This document shows, piece after piece, positions 1 to 7,227 of a stretch of 27,478 bases of DNA (its first letter is position 1; each line of letters begins with the position of its first letter). The notes beneath the pieces were generated by a model. That model was given only the letters and a program-made list of their open reading frames with translations. It had not been told where the DNA came from and did not search any database. The position numbers were made by a program, and so were the translations under genes. The stretch is from an uncultured Clostridium sp. (lineage in GTDB: Bacteria > Bacillota_I > Bacilli_A > RF39 > UBA660): positions 1 through 27,478 of the forward strand of contig CAJKHY010000013.1 in assembly GCA_905199855.1 (NCBI GenBank). Reading direction: 5' to 3'.

Positions 1-47
1 AAGAGACTGATATAATCAATCTCAAATATCTTTATTACCATGGATTG

Positions 48-76
48 GTAACTTTACACAAAGTTTTTTACACTCT
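48..76. repeat. Possible IS256-type terminal repeat
   Basis: TTTACACAAAG followed by TTTTTTACACTCTC resembles the termini of IS256-family elements in Firmicutes. It lies exactly where the zinc-ribbon transposase loses its family-like sequence. A second element may therefore have inserted here, with its body to the left of the window. The match is from memory, and the other end is not visible. Confidence 0.3.
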
Positions 77-674
77 CAAAAATAACTTTACGATAAATAT
101 ATCTTAACTTAATTTTTTCTGGATGTTTTTGATAAAGTTTCTTATCATGGTCATTTAAGGAAGATTTGTTTTTAAAGTAAAATGGACATTTATCATTTTG
201 ACGCTTGTGAACATCAAAATCTTCTCTATGATGAGTTAAAACAAGTTGTTTTCTATAATGAGGACATTTAGGAACAACATCTTCACTTTTAGAATGAATA
301 GAAAAGATATAAGAACAAGCCTTACATTAAAATCGAGTTTGCTTACCAGTTTTGCCATAAAAATAATCTTTAGTAGCACCACAAAAAGGACACATAACAT
401 CAATGGTAATAGTTTTACCATTGCAACGTTTAACAGGCTTTATATTATTGCCTTTAATAAGTTGTTTATAATCTTTATGTTCTATCTTAAATAAAGATTT
501 TATTATAGCGTGTTTATCAACATTAAATAAATAATATTTAACATCATCGAGTTTATCGCTAAGATGATTAACTTCATCAACTTTAATGAATTTGGAAAGA
601 AAAATGATAAATTTTCAAATAAATTTATTAATTCTATTTAAAAAATTAATAATAAATGATATAATTTTTGACAT
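54..674 (-). pseudogene. Decayed zinc-ribbon transposase remnant
   Basis: Read on the minus strand from an ATG at 674, behind a GAGGT-like ribosome site, one frame stays recognisable to a stop at 56-54. It is broken by a TGA at 617-615 and a TAA at 329-327. The product has two cysteine pairs typical of IS transposase N-terminal zinc ribbons: CPFCGATKDYFYGKTGKQ, then CKACSYIF after the second stop. A second ribbon-like part follows with HKRQNDKCPFYF and RYIYRK. The DDE catalytic domain is absent, so this is a truncated, inactive element. I recognise the zinc-ribbon plus HKC-x-CPYY layout from clostridial transposases but cannot name the IS family. Confidence 0.7.
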
Positions 675-886
675 GACATATACCTCGATTATATATTGAT
701 TGGTCAAAAATAATTATAGATTTATATGTCCTTTTTGGATAGATAAAAACTAAAATTTTACATAAAAAAACACTCAAAACAGGGAGCAATTAATAAAAAT
801 GTAAGAAATGATTGAAATATAAAGATAAAATAAGTGGTAGAGTAATAAACATGACCCACTACCTAAATATACGTAGGAGGCAAGTT

Positions 887-1480
887 ATGAAAATGATATT
901 AGTTTTTTTTCTAAGTGGTTTTTGGATTTCAAATATTGATGGTTGTAATAAAAATGGTAATAATATGGATGAAGATTACCAAAAGAAAGAAGAAAAATTA
1001 TTTTCTTGTGTAGAGAATGAACTTAATAATCAACTCAAAAAAGATAATAATACAATAGAAAATATACCTTCGAGTCAATTCACTGACAACAAAGAATCCA
1101 TTAAATATTATAAAAGTGTTATTTTTAGTGACAATGGTATGTATGTGGGGAATAATAATAAATTTAATTTTCTTAAAGTTTTACAATTAAATATGATTAA
1201 TAAGTATCAAGTATATCAAATATTTAAATATGAAAATTCTGGGTCATTTGTTTTAGTACATAGTTCTAAAGATATTAACTATAATGATTTGGAAAATAAG
1301 TGTAGTAGTAACAATAATGCCGGAGAAAGTATGCCTAAAAAAACAGTTAATATGTTAAATAAAACTAAAAAAATAGTAATAAAAGATAATAGTCATAATA
1401 TTTTGAACACGATTGAGATGGCTTTGAAATATGCTTTAAATAATGGATATATTAGTCCAAAAAATTTAGAAAATTTATAA
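887..1480 (+). CDS. Small exported protein, possible lipoprotein, unknown function
   Basis: A 197-residue protein. I chose the ATG at 887 because AGGAGG (875-880) sits 6 bases upstream; a longer reading from a TTG at 812 has no ribosome site and would bury the signal sequence. The N-terminus MKMILVFFLSGFWISNIDGC is a short hydrophobic segment ending in Cys20. The IDGC lipobox is weak because Asp at -2 is unusual, so a lipoprotein is only possible. The rest is polar, rich in Asn and Lys, with no family I recognise. It lies 22 bases before dgkA and is probably cotranscribed with it. Its position next to a decayed IS suggests an accessory gene. Confidence 0.6.
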   Translation: MKMILVFFLSGFWISNIDGCNKNGNNMDEDYQKKEEKLFSCVENELNNQLKKDNNTIENIPSSQFTDNKESIKYYKSVIFSDNGMYVGNNNKFNFLKVLQLNMINKYQVYQIFKYENSGSFVLVHSSKDINYNDLENKCSSNNNAGESMPKKTVNMLNKTKKIVIKDNSHNILNTIEMALKYALNNGYISPKNLENL

Positions 1481-1502
1481 GTAAAGGAAAAGAAGTAGTA
1501 TT

Positions 1503-1859
1503 ATGAAGAATAAGAAAATAATTAATAGTTTTAAGAATGCTTTTAATGGAATGGTAGTTTCTTTCAAGCAAGAAAGGAATATGAAAATTCATATAAGTAT
1601 TATGTTTTTAGTAATTTTATTAGGAATTATATTTAAAATTAAGATGATAGAATGGATTATATGTATTATTTGTTTTGCTTTAGTAATTACTGGGGAATTG
1701 TTTAATACTGCTGTTGAATTAACTGTTGATTTAGCCATGCCTGAATTTAACAAAAAAGCGAAGATGGCTAAAGATATATCTGCGGGTGCCGTATTAGTTC
1801 TGGCAATAGTCTCCGTGATTATAGGACTTATAATCTTTGTACCTAAAATAATTGGGTAA
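1503..1859 (+). CDS. dgkA: Undecaprenol/diacylglycerol kinase, DgkA family
   Basis: A 118-residue membrane kinase of the DgkA family. In Gram-positive bacteria this type mainly phosphorylates undecaprenol and so feeds the lipid carrier pool for wall synthesis. Three membrane segments are visible at about 31-48, 50-66 and 96-113. The family signature ELFNTAVE is at residues 65-72 and the KDISAGAVL segment at 90-98; both belong to the ATP and metal site. Its length fits the trimeric small-kinase type. The ribosome site is weak (AAGGAAAAG). It follows the exported-protein gene and precedes serS by 64 bases. Function is assigned from family motifs; lipid preference is inferred. Confidence 0.92.
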   Translation: MKNKKIINSFKNAFNGMVVSFKQERNMKIHISIMFLVILLGIIFKIKMIEWIICIICFALVITGELFNTAVELTVDLAMPEFNKKAKMAKDISAGAVLVLAIVSVIIGLIIFVPKIIG

Positions 1860-1923
1860 AAAATACTTTTCTTTTAAAAAAAATAATGTTATTATATATT
1901 TAATTTAAGAAAGAGGTGTTAAT

Positions 1924-3204
1924 ATGATAGATATTAATTTAATTAGGAATAATCCTGAATTGGTAAAAGAAAATATTAAAAAGAAATTTCAAGATAAGAA
2001 ATTACCTTTAGTAGGTGAAGTTATTTCTTTAGATAAAGAACTTAGAAATATAAAAGTAAAAGCAGATAATCTTAGAAATGAAAGAAATACTTTATCTAAA
2101 GAAATAGGTAATTTTATGCGTGATAAGAAGATAGAAGATGCTAACAAAAATAAGGAAAAAGTAACCAATATTAATAATGAGTTAATTAATCTTGAAGAAA
2201 AAGAAGAAGAATTAGCAAATGAAATAAAAACAAAAATGATGGCTATTCCAAATATTATAGCTGATGATGTTCCTATTGGAGAAGATGATAGTAAAAATGT
2301 TGAAGAAGAAAAATTTGGTGAACCGTTAGTACCAAACTTTGAAATACCATATCATGCTGATATTATGGCACGTTTAAATGGTTTAGACAAAGAATCAGCA
2401 TCTCGTGTAAGTGGCAGTGGTTTTTACTATTTAACAGGCGATATTGCTAGATTACATTCCGCTGTTTTAGCTTATGCAAGAGATTTTATGATAAATAAAG
2501 GATTTACTTATTGTATTCCACCATATATGATTCATGGAGATGCTGTTGATGGTGTAATGTCATTTGAAGAAAAAGAAAATATGATGTATAAAATAGAAGG
2601 AGAAGATTTATATTTGATAGGTACATCTGAGCATTCTATGATAGCAAAATTTAAAGATCAAATACTAAAAGAGAGCGACCTTCCTATTACTATGACCTCT
2701 TATTCACCATGTTTTAGAAAAGAAACAGGTGCTCATGGTATCGAAGAAAGAGGAATTTATAGAATTCACCAATTTGAGAAACAAGAGATGGTTGTACTAT
2801 GCAAGAAAGAAGAAAGTGATATTTGGTATGACAAAATGTGGTCTTACTCAGTAGAATTATTTAGAAATTTAAATATTCCAGTTCGTAAACTTATTTGTTG
2901 CAGTGGAGATTTGGCTGATTTAAAATATCGTTCATGTGATATAGAAGCATGGAGTCCTAGACAACAAAAATATTTTGAAGTATGTTCTTGCTCTAACTTA
3001 ACTGATGCTCAAGCTAGAAGGTTGGGAATCCGCTACAAAAAAGAAGATGGCGAAAAGGAATTTGTTCATACTTTAAACAATACAGTCGTGGCTCCACCTA
3101 GAATGCTAATTGCTTTTCTTGAAAATAATTTAAATGAAGATGGAACAGTTAATATTCCTGCTCCTTTAAGACCTTATATGGGAAATAAGACAAAGATTGG
3201 TTAA
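1924..3204 (+). CDS. serS: Serine--tRNA ligase
   Basis: A 426-residue class II aminoacyl-tRNA synthetase that charges tRNA-Ser in the cytoplasm. The first ~110 residues are a charged antiparallel coiled coil, the tRNA-binding arm of SerRS. The catalytic domain has motif 2 FRKETGAHG and motif 3 as EVCSCSNLTDAQARRLGIR, followed by PRMLIAFLEN near the C-terminus. Length and order are normal. The start follows AAAGAGGTG at a good distance. The upstream gap is only 64 bases, so there is no room for a T-box leader. The gene is translationally linked to the next one: its TAA is one base before the following ATG. Confidence 0.97.
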   Translation: MIDINLIRNNPELVKENIKKKFQDKKLPLVGEVISLDKELRNIKVKADNLRNERNTLSKEIGNFMRDKKIEDANKNKEKVTNINNELINLEEKEEELANEIKTKMMAIPNIIADDVPIGEDDSKNVEEEKFGEPLVPNFEIPYHADIMARLNGLDKESASRVSGSGFYYLTGDIARLHSAVLAYARDFMINKGFTYCIPPYMIHGDAVDGVMSFEEKENMMYKIEGEDLYLIGTSEHSMIAKFKDQILKESDLPITMTSYSPCFRKETGAHGIEERGIYRIHQFEKQEMVVLCKKEESDIWYDKMWSYSVELFRNLNIPVRKLICCSGDLADLKYRSCDIEAWSPRQQKYFEVCSCSNLTDAQARRLGIRYKKEDGEKEFVHTLNNTVVAPPRMLIAFLENNLNEDGTVNIPAPLRPYMGNKTKIG

Positions 3205-3205
3205 A

Positions 3206-4222
3206 ATGACAAAGATATTTGATTTTAAAGATAAAATAAATGAAGAAGAATTAAAAGAAGCATCTTTTGTTATAAAAGAGAATGGATTAGTTATATTTCC
3301 TACAGAAACTGTCTATGGACTTGGGGCTAATGCTTTAAACGAAGAAGCGGTATCTAAAATATTTATAGCAAAAGGTCGTCCTAATGATAATCCATTAATA
3401 GTACATATTAGTAATTTTGATATGTTAAATGAATTAACTAAAAATATAACTGATATTGAAAAAAAATTAATTGATGCTTTTTTTCCAGGGCCTTTTACTT
3501 TAATATTAGAAAAAAGTGATCTTGTTCCAAATAATGTAACATGTAATTTAAATACAGTAGGAATAAGGATGCCTTCAAATAAGATAGTAAATAGATTAAT
3601 AGAATTATCTGGACCTATCGCCGCGCCAAGTGCTAATATATCAGGACGTCCAAGTGGTACTAAAGCCAGTGATATAATAGAAGAATTTAATGATAAAGTA
3701 GATATTATCATCGATGGAGGAAGTACTAAAATTGGATTAGAGTCTACTGTTGTTAAAGTAATCAATGGTGTGCCTACAATACTTAGACCTGGGTATGTAA
3801 CTTTAGAAGACATCAAGAAAGTAATTGGAAAAGCTATAGTGCATGATAAAATAATAAATAATGAAAAAGTATTATCACCAGGATTAAAATATAAACATTA
3901 TGCTCCAGAAAGTAAATGCTTGTTAGTCTTTAGTGATAAAGAAGATAAACAAATAGAGTATATAAATCAAATAATAAAACCAGATATGATTGTTATTGGT
4001 TATAAAGAACATAAAAATAAAATTAAGACAGATAATTATTTTGTTCATGGTTCAATTAACAATTATGAAGAAATAAGCCACAGTATATTTAGTTTACTAA
4101 GAGAAGTAGATAAATTAAAACCTAGTTTAATTATTATAGAAGGTGTTCGTAATATGGGATTGGGCATGGCCATTAACAATAGGTTAATTAGAAGTTGTAG
4201 TCATAATTATATTAATGTTTAA
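3206..4222 (+). CDS. ywlC: L-threonylcarbamoyladenylate synthase, Sua5/YwlC type
   Basis: A 338-residue two-domain Sua5-type enzyme. It makes threonylcarbamoyl-AMP from threonine, bicarbonate and ATP, the first step of t6A37 modification of ANN-decoding tRNAs. The YrdC domain shows PTETVYGLG (32-40), KGRPNDNPL (56-64), GPFTLIL and PSANISG (141-147). The C-terminal Sua5 domain begins with SPGLKYKHYAPES (224-236). I prefer the ATG at 3206 over the TTG at 3197 inside serS. No strong ribosome site is present, so translation is probably coupled to serS termination. A strong terminator follows. The pairing with serS joins two tRNA-related functions. Confidence 0.95.
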   Translation: MTKIFDFKDKINEEELKEASFVIKENGLVIFPTETVYGLGANALNEEAVSKIFIAKGRPNDNPLIVHISNFDMLNELTKNITDIEKKLIDAFFPGPFTLILEKSDLVPNNVTCNLNTVGIRMPSNKIVNRLIELSGPIAAPSANISGRPSGTKASDIIEEFNDKVDIIIDGGSTKIGLESTVVKVINGVPTILRPGYVTLEDIKKVIGKAIVHDKIINNEKVLSPGLKYKHYAPESKCLLVFSDKEDKQIEYINQIIKPDMIVIGYKEHKNKIKTDNYFVHGSINNYEEISHSIFSLLREVDKLKPSLIIIEGVRNMGLGMAINNRLIRSCSHNYINV

Positions 4223-4225
4223 AAT

Positions 4226-4259
4226 AAAAATTCTTAAAATAAAAATTAAGAATTTTTTT
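4226..4259 (+). terminator. Intrinsic terminator after ywlC
   Basis: A perfect 12-bp stem (AAAAATTCTTAA, 4226-4237, with its complement 4246-4257), an 8-base loop and a T run directly after the ywlC stop codon. Confidence 0.85.
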
Positions 4260-4289
4260 ATTAAAAAAATTAAAAAAATCTAAAAATTA

Positions 4290-4380
4290 CTAAAATTAAA
4301 AAACTACACGGGTGTTTGTTAAAAATTGGCTCAAAAACATTCTAAAATTCAAAAATCAACCGGGCGTTTTTAAATTTTAG
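4290..4380. repeat. Two tandem ~40-base imperfect palindromic repeats
   Basis: Copy A (4290-4329) and copy B (4342-4380) both begin CTAAAATT, then an A run, then a GC core (CACGGGTGTTT in A, ACCGGGCGTTT in B), then TTAAA and a T-rich arm. They start 52 bases apart. Copy B is also a long inverted repeat: CTAAAATT plus AAAAA pairs with TTTTT plus AATTTTAG across one mismatch, around an 11-base loop. Copy B ends 4 bases upstream of the -35 of the promoter at 4385. The pair may be an operator or a mobile intergenic repeat; no other copy was seen in this window. Confidence 0.65.
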
Positions 4381-4384
4381 AAGT

Positions 4385-4414
4385 TTGACTTTATATCCTT
4401 CTTTGTAGTATAGT
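4385..4414 (+). promoter_or_regulatory. Sigma-A-type promoter upstream of the XRE/ABC locus
   Basis: TTGACT (4385-4390), 18-base spacer, TATAGT (4409-4414). It drives a transcript that starts near 4421 and first meets the mini-ORF at 4444. Confidence 0.6.
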
Positions 4415-4443
4415 GAATTCATTCAATGGAAGGAGAAAATAAT

Positions 4444-4593
4444 ATGAATAATTTTTACATATTTAAACTTAATTTTGATGATGATTAACCAAAACACTAA
4501 AATGCGAGAGCAAAAGCAAAAAAAATGAGTACGGCAGTTACTGTCGGAGTTTATGTCTACGGTTTATTATTTTATTTAACTTGTAGAAAGTGA
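4444..4593 (+). pseudogene. Broken small membrane-protein gene
   Basis: A strong ribosome site (GGAAGGAG, 4429-4436) precedes the ATG at 4444. The frame codes MNNFYIFKLNFDDD, then a TAA (4486-4488), PKH, and a second TAA (4498-4500). The same frame then runs on as NARAKAKK and a hydrophobic tail (STAVTVGVYVYGLLFYLTC, ending RK) to a TGA at 4591-4593. Without the two stops it would be a ~50-residue single-pass membrane protein with a basic stretch before the membrane segment. An intact 22-residue peptide could still start at the ATG at 4525, but it has no clear ribosome site. Decay of a short gene is the simplest reading; a leader-peptide role is an alternative. Confidence 0.5.
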
Positions 4594-4662
4594 TATTTCA
4601 CATAGTACTCTTTCATTTTTTATTGTAAGTGTAAATAATGTGTCAAAAATAATTGTATCTTA

Positions 4663-4691
4663 TTGATTACCTCAATAAAATGTGCTACATT
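4663..4691 (+). promoter_or_regulatory. Promoter directly before the XRE gene
   Basis: TTGATT (4663-4668), 17-base spacer, TACATT (4686-4691) with a TG two bases upstream of the -10 (extended -10). Transcription would begin near 4698, just at the ribosome site of the XRE gene. Confidence 0.55.
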
Positions 4692-4706
4692 TATATTGGA
4701 GGTAAT
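4666..4706. promoter_or_regulatory. Inverted repeat covering the XRE promoter and ribosome site
   Basis: ATTACCTC (4666-4673) is the exact complement of GAGGTAAT (4699-4706). The pairing extends inward as AATA/TATT past a single unpaired G. The right arm contains the GGAGGT ribosome site of the gene at 4711. As RNA it would form a hairpin that hides the ribosome site in transcripts coming from 4385. As DNA it could be an autoregulatory operator spanning the -35 and -10 regions. Confidence 0.55.
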
Positions 4707-4710
4707 TTCT

Positions 4711-4983
4711 ATGGAAAAGAAAATAATTAAAAAGGGATCTATGAAAAAAATGAAAGAGGAGCAGAGACTTATGGAATTAGAATATGACTTAATATGTGAT
4801 TTTATTAAACTTAGACGCGGATTAGGTTTGACGCAGGCAAACATGGCGACAGAATCAGGCGTAGTTAGGGAGATGATCACAGTAATTGAGAGCAGAAAAA
4901 AACATCCACAGATTAACACTTTAATCAAGATTTTAGAACCTTTTGGTTATACACTTGGAATTAAAAAAATCGATCATAAATAA
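4711..4983 (+). CDS. XRE-family transcriptional regulator
   Basis: A 90-residue DNA-binding protein with one helix-turn-helix of the XRE/Cro type at about residues 30-85. Key parts are LRRGLGLTQANMATESGV (recognition region), then VIESRKKHPQINTLIKILE, typical of HTH_3 regulators. The N-terminus is a short charged helix. I start at the ATG at 4711 with GGAGGT 7 bases upstream, rather than the upstream start at 4663, which overlaps the promoter. It lies 32 bases before the first ABC gene and is probably in the same transcript, so it is the likely local regulator. The inverted repeat over its own promoter is a candidate target. A role as a phage-type or antitoxin regulator cannot be excluded. 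Confidence 0.85.
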   Translation: MEKKIIKKGSMKKMKEEQRLMELEYDLICDFIKLRRGLGLTQANMATESGVVREMITVIESRKKHPQINTLIKILEPFGYTLGIKKIDHK

Positions 4984-5015
4984 AATAAAGTAATAAGTTA
5001 TAAGGAGGAGGAAAA

Positions 5016-7226
5016 ATGTTAAAACTTAAAAATGTATCAAAGTTTTATTACCAAAAAGGTATTATTACCAGTGGTTTTTCCAAGGTAAACCTAGAATTTA
5101 AAATGGGTGAGTTTGTGGTTATCACTGGAGAATCTGGAAGTGGTAAATCAACTTTGTTAAATGTTATTTCAGGTCTTGATAGTTACGAAGAAGGAGAATT
5201 ATATATAAATGGTTGTGAAACCAGTCATTATAATGAATTTGATTTTGAACATTACCGCAAAAAATACATTGCTAATATATTTCAAAACTTTAATCTTATT
5301 AATAGTTATACAGTTTATCAAAATATAGAACTAATATTATTGCTTAACGGTTATGAGAAGAAAGATGTTCATGATAAAATAATAAATTTAATTGATAGAG
5401 TGGGTTTATCAAAATACAAAAATACAAAAGTATCTAAATTATCAGGTGGTCAAAAACAAAGAGTAGCCATTGCTCGTGCATTAGCAAAGGAAACTCCTAT
5501 AATCGTCGCGGATGAGCCGACAGGAAACTTAGATAAAAAATCAGCTGACAGTGTTTTAAAACTTCTTAGTGAGATATCTAAAGATAAATTGGTTATAATA
5601 GTAACACATAATTTTGACCAAGTTAGTCCTTATGTAACAAGGAAGATTAAAATGCATGATGGTAAGGTCGTTGAAGATGTCGAAATAAAGAAGGTAAATA
5701 GTAAAGATGAAGCAAAAGTATATGAATATAAAAATATAACATTACTAAGTAAGTTAATTTTGGGTATTAGAAATACTTATAATGTTATTCCAAAATTCTT
5801 GTTGTTATTTTTGGTTTACTTTTTCTTAACTCTAACTTTGGTAGGAGAGTATACTGGATATAAAGCCACAAAATACGAAAGTAGTTTACAAGGATATAAT
5901 TCATTTTTCAGTGATACTTCTCCTAAAAGGATAGTTTTAAAGAAAAAAGATAAATCTTCTTTTACAGATACCGACTTTGAAAAAATTAGAAATGTAAAGA
6001 ATGTAAAAAGTATTATAGAAAATGATTTGTTGGTAGATAGTGTTGTATATATACAAGATAATAACTTTTATTTAAATGGTATAGTTAGGGATATAAATAC
6101 ATTTGAGGGTAACCTTACTAAAGGAAGAATGCCTGAAAATGAAAATGAAATTGTTGTATTAACAGCTTTTGATAATTATGAGGATATACTGAATAAAACT
6201 GTTAATAATATTCGTTTACTTAACAGTGATTATCTTATTCAAACAGGGACGCTTACTATTGTTGGAACAAAACAAGTAGATGGATATTTTAATGGTTATG
6301 AAGCTTATTTCTATATGAATAATAATATTATTAACGAAATAAGTAAATATACAAAAATACAATACAATACTACATATACAATTATTAATGAGCACTACTT
6401 AAAGTCTAGCATTTATGCTTATAATAATATGTTATATCCTAGTAATAAAGTAAATCAAGGAAGTATGATTATCCCTGAAGAATTGTCTTATTATTGTAAG
6501 AATGCTAACTGTAAAAATACAAATGCTATAGTTAATACTGATAATATATATTATGAAGATAGTACTAATTATAATATAACAAATACATACAACAAAAAAA
6601 CTTTTAATAATTATATAGATAATTTAGATTATGATACTTATAAAGGTATTATTATTGTTAATGATAATGATTACTATAATATATTTAATCATGGTAATTA
6701 TCAAAGTAGTGTATTTATAGAAAATGAGCAAAAAGTTAAAGATACTTTAAATAGTTTAGAAGAAATGGGATATAAGACTTTATATTTAAAAGATACTCTA
6801 GCTAATCCTAGCGAAGATTTTGAGGTTATTGCTAATGTCTTTATTGTAATAATTATAATAATTTTAGTGTTATTTGTTTTCTTTACAACATATTTTATAG
6901 TTAAATTAATTTTGAAATCAAGAAATGTTTATTTTTCTACAATAAGAATTTTAGGTGCTACAAAAAAGACTATTAAAGAACTTATTGATATTGAATTATT
7001 CAATATGGCTACACTTTCTTATTTAGTGGTAATTATATTTATTATACTTTCAAAATTTAATATAATAAACATTAATGAAGTGAAGGAACTGGCAGTTTAT
7101 TTAAAATTAAGTGATTATATAATCTTATATATATCTTTAATCGTGATATCTAAGTTATTATCCGTTAGATTTTCTAAAAGTATGTTTAAAAAGTCCGCTA
7201 TGAAAACAATAAAGGAGGAAGTATAA
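5016..7226 (+). CDS. ABC transporter, ATPase fused to FtsX/MacB-type permease (first subunit)
   Basis: A 736-residue fusion. The N-terminal ATPase has Walker A GESGSGKST (38-46), Q-loop Gln90, signature LSGGQ (142-146), Walker B PIIVADE (161-167) and H-loop His198. A linker leads to TM1 (~260-277), a large extracellular domain rich in Asn and Tyr (~280-600), then TM2-TM4 (~605-630, 661-678, 695-713). This is the mechanotransmission (type VII, MacB/BceB-like) layout, usually used to expel peptides, toxins or lipoproteins rather than to cross the membrane with small solutes. A strong ribosome site (AAGGAGGAGG) precedes it. It is 1 base upstream of the second fusion, and the two probably form a heterodimer. 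The substrate is unknown. Confidence 0.9.
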   Translation: MLKLKNVSKFYYQKGIITSGFSKVNLEFKMGEFVVITGESGSGKSTLLNVISGLDSYEEGELYINGCETSHYNEFDFEHYRKKYIANIFQNFNLINSYTVYQNIELILLLNGYEKKDVHDKIINLIDRVGLSKYKNTKVSKLSGGQKQRVAIARALAKETPIIVADEPTGNLDKKSADSVLKLLSEISKDKLVIIVTHNFDQVSPYVTRKIKMHDGKVVEDVEIKKVNSKDEAKVYEYKNITLLSKLILGIRNTYNVIPKFLLLFLVYFFLTLTLVGEYTGYKATKYESSLQGYNSFFSDTSPKRIVLKKKDKSSFTDTDFEKIRNVKNVKSIIENDLLVDSVVYIQDNNFYLNGIVRDINTFEGNLTKGRMPENENEIVVLTAFDNYEDILNKTVNNIRLLNSDYLIQTGTLTIVGTKQVDGYFNGYEAYFYMNNNIINEISKYTKIQYNTTYTIINEHYLKSSIYAYNNMLYPSNKVNQGSMIIPEELSYYCKNANCKNTNAIVNTDNIYYEDSTNYNITNTYNKKTFNNYIDNLDYDTYKGIIIVNDNDYYNIFNHGNYQSSVFIENEQKVKDTLNSLEEMGYKTLYLKDTLANPSEDFEVIANVFIVIIIIILVLFVFFTTYFIVKLILKSRNVYFSTIRILGATKKTIKELIDIELFNMATLSYLVVIIFIILSKFNIININEVKELAVYLKLSDYIILYISLIVISKLLSVRFSKSMFKKSAMKTIKEEV

Positions 7227-7227
7227 T

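Noticed and set aside
812..886. Longer N-terminus for the exported protein at 887
   Set aside because: The TTG at 812 has no ribosome site, whereas AGGAGG precedes the ATG at 887 and leaves the signal sequence at the N-terminus.
1860..1923. T-box leader before serS
   Set aside because: The gap is only 64 bases and has no specifier stem, T-box sequence or terminator.
3313..3816. Long minus-strand open frame opposite ywlC
   Set aside because: It is a shadow of the ywlC coding frame with no ribosome site or recognisable domain.
4539..4560. Hairpin at GGCAGTTACTGTCGG inside the mini-gene
   Set aside because: The two arms are separated by a single base, so RNA cannot fold there; it is at most a DNA palindrome within coding-like sequence.
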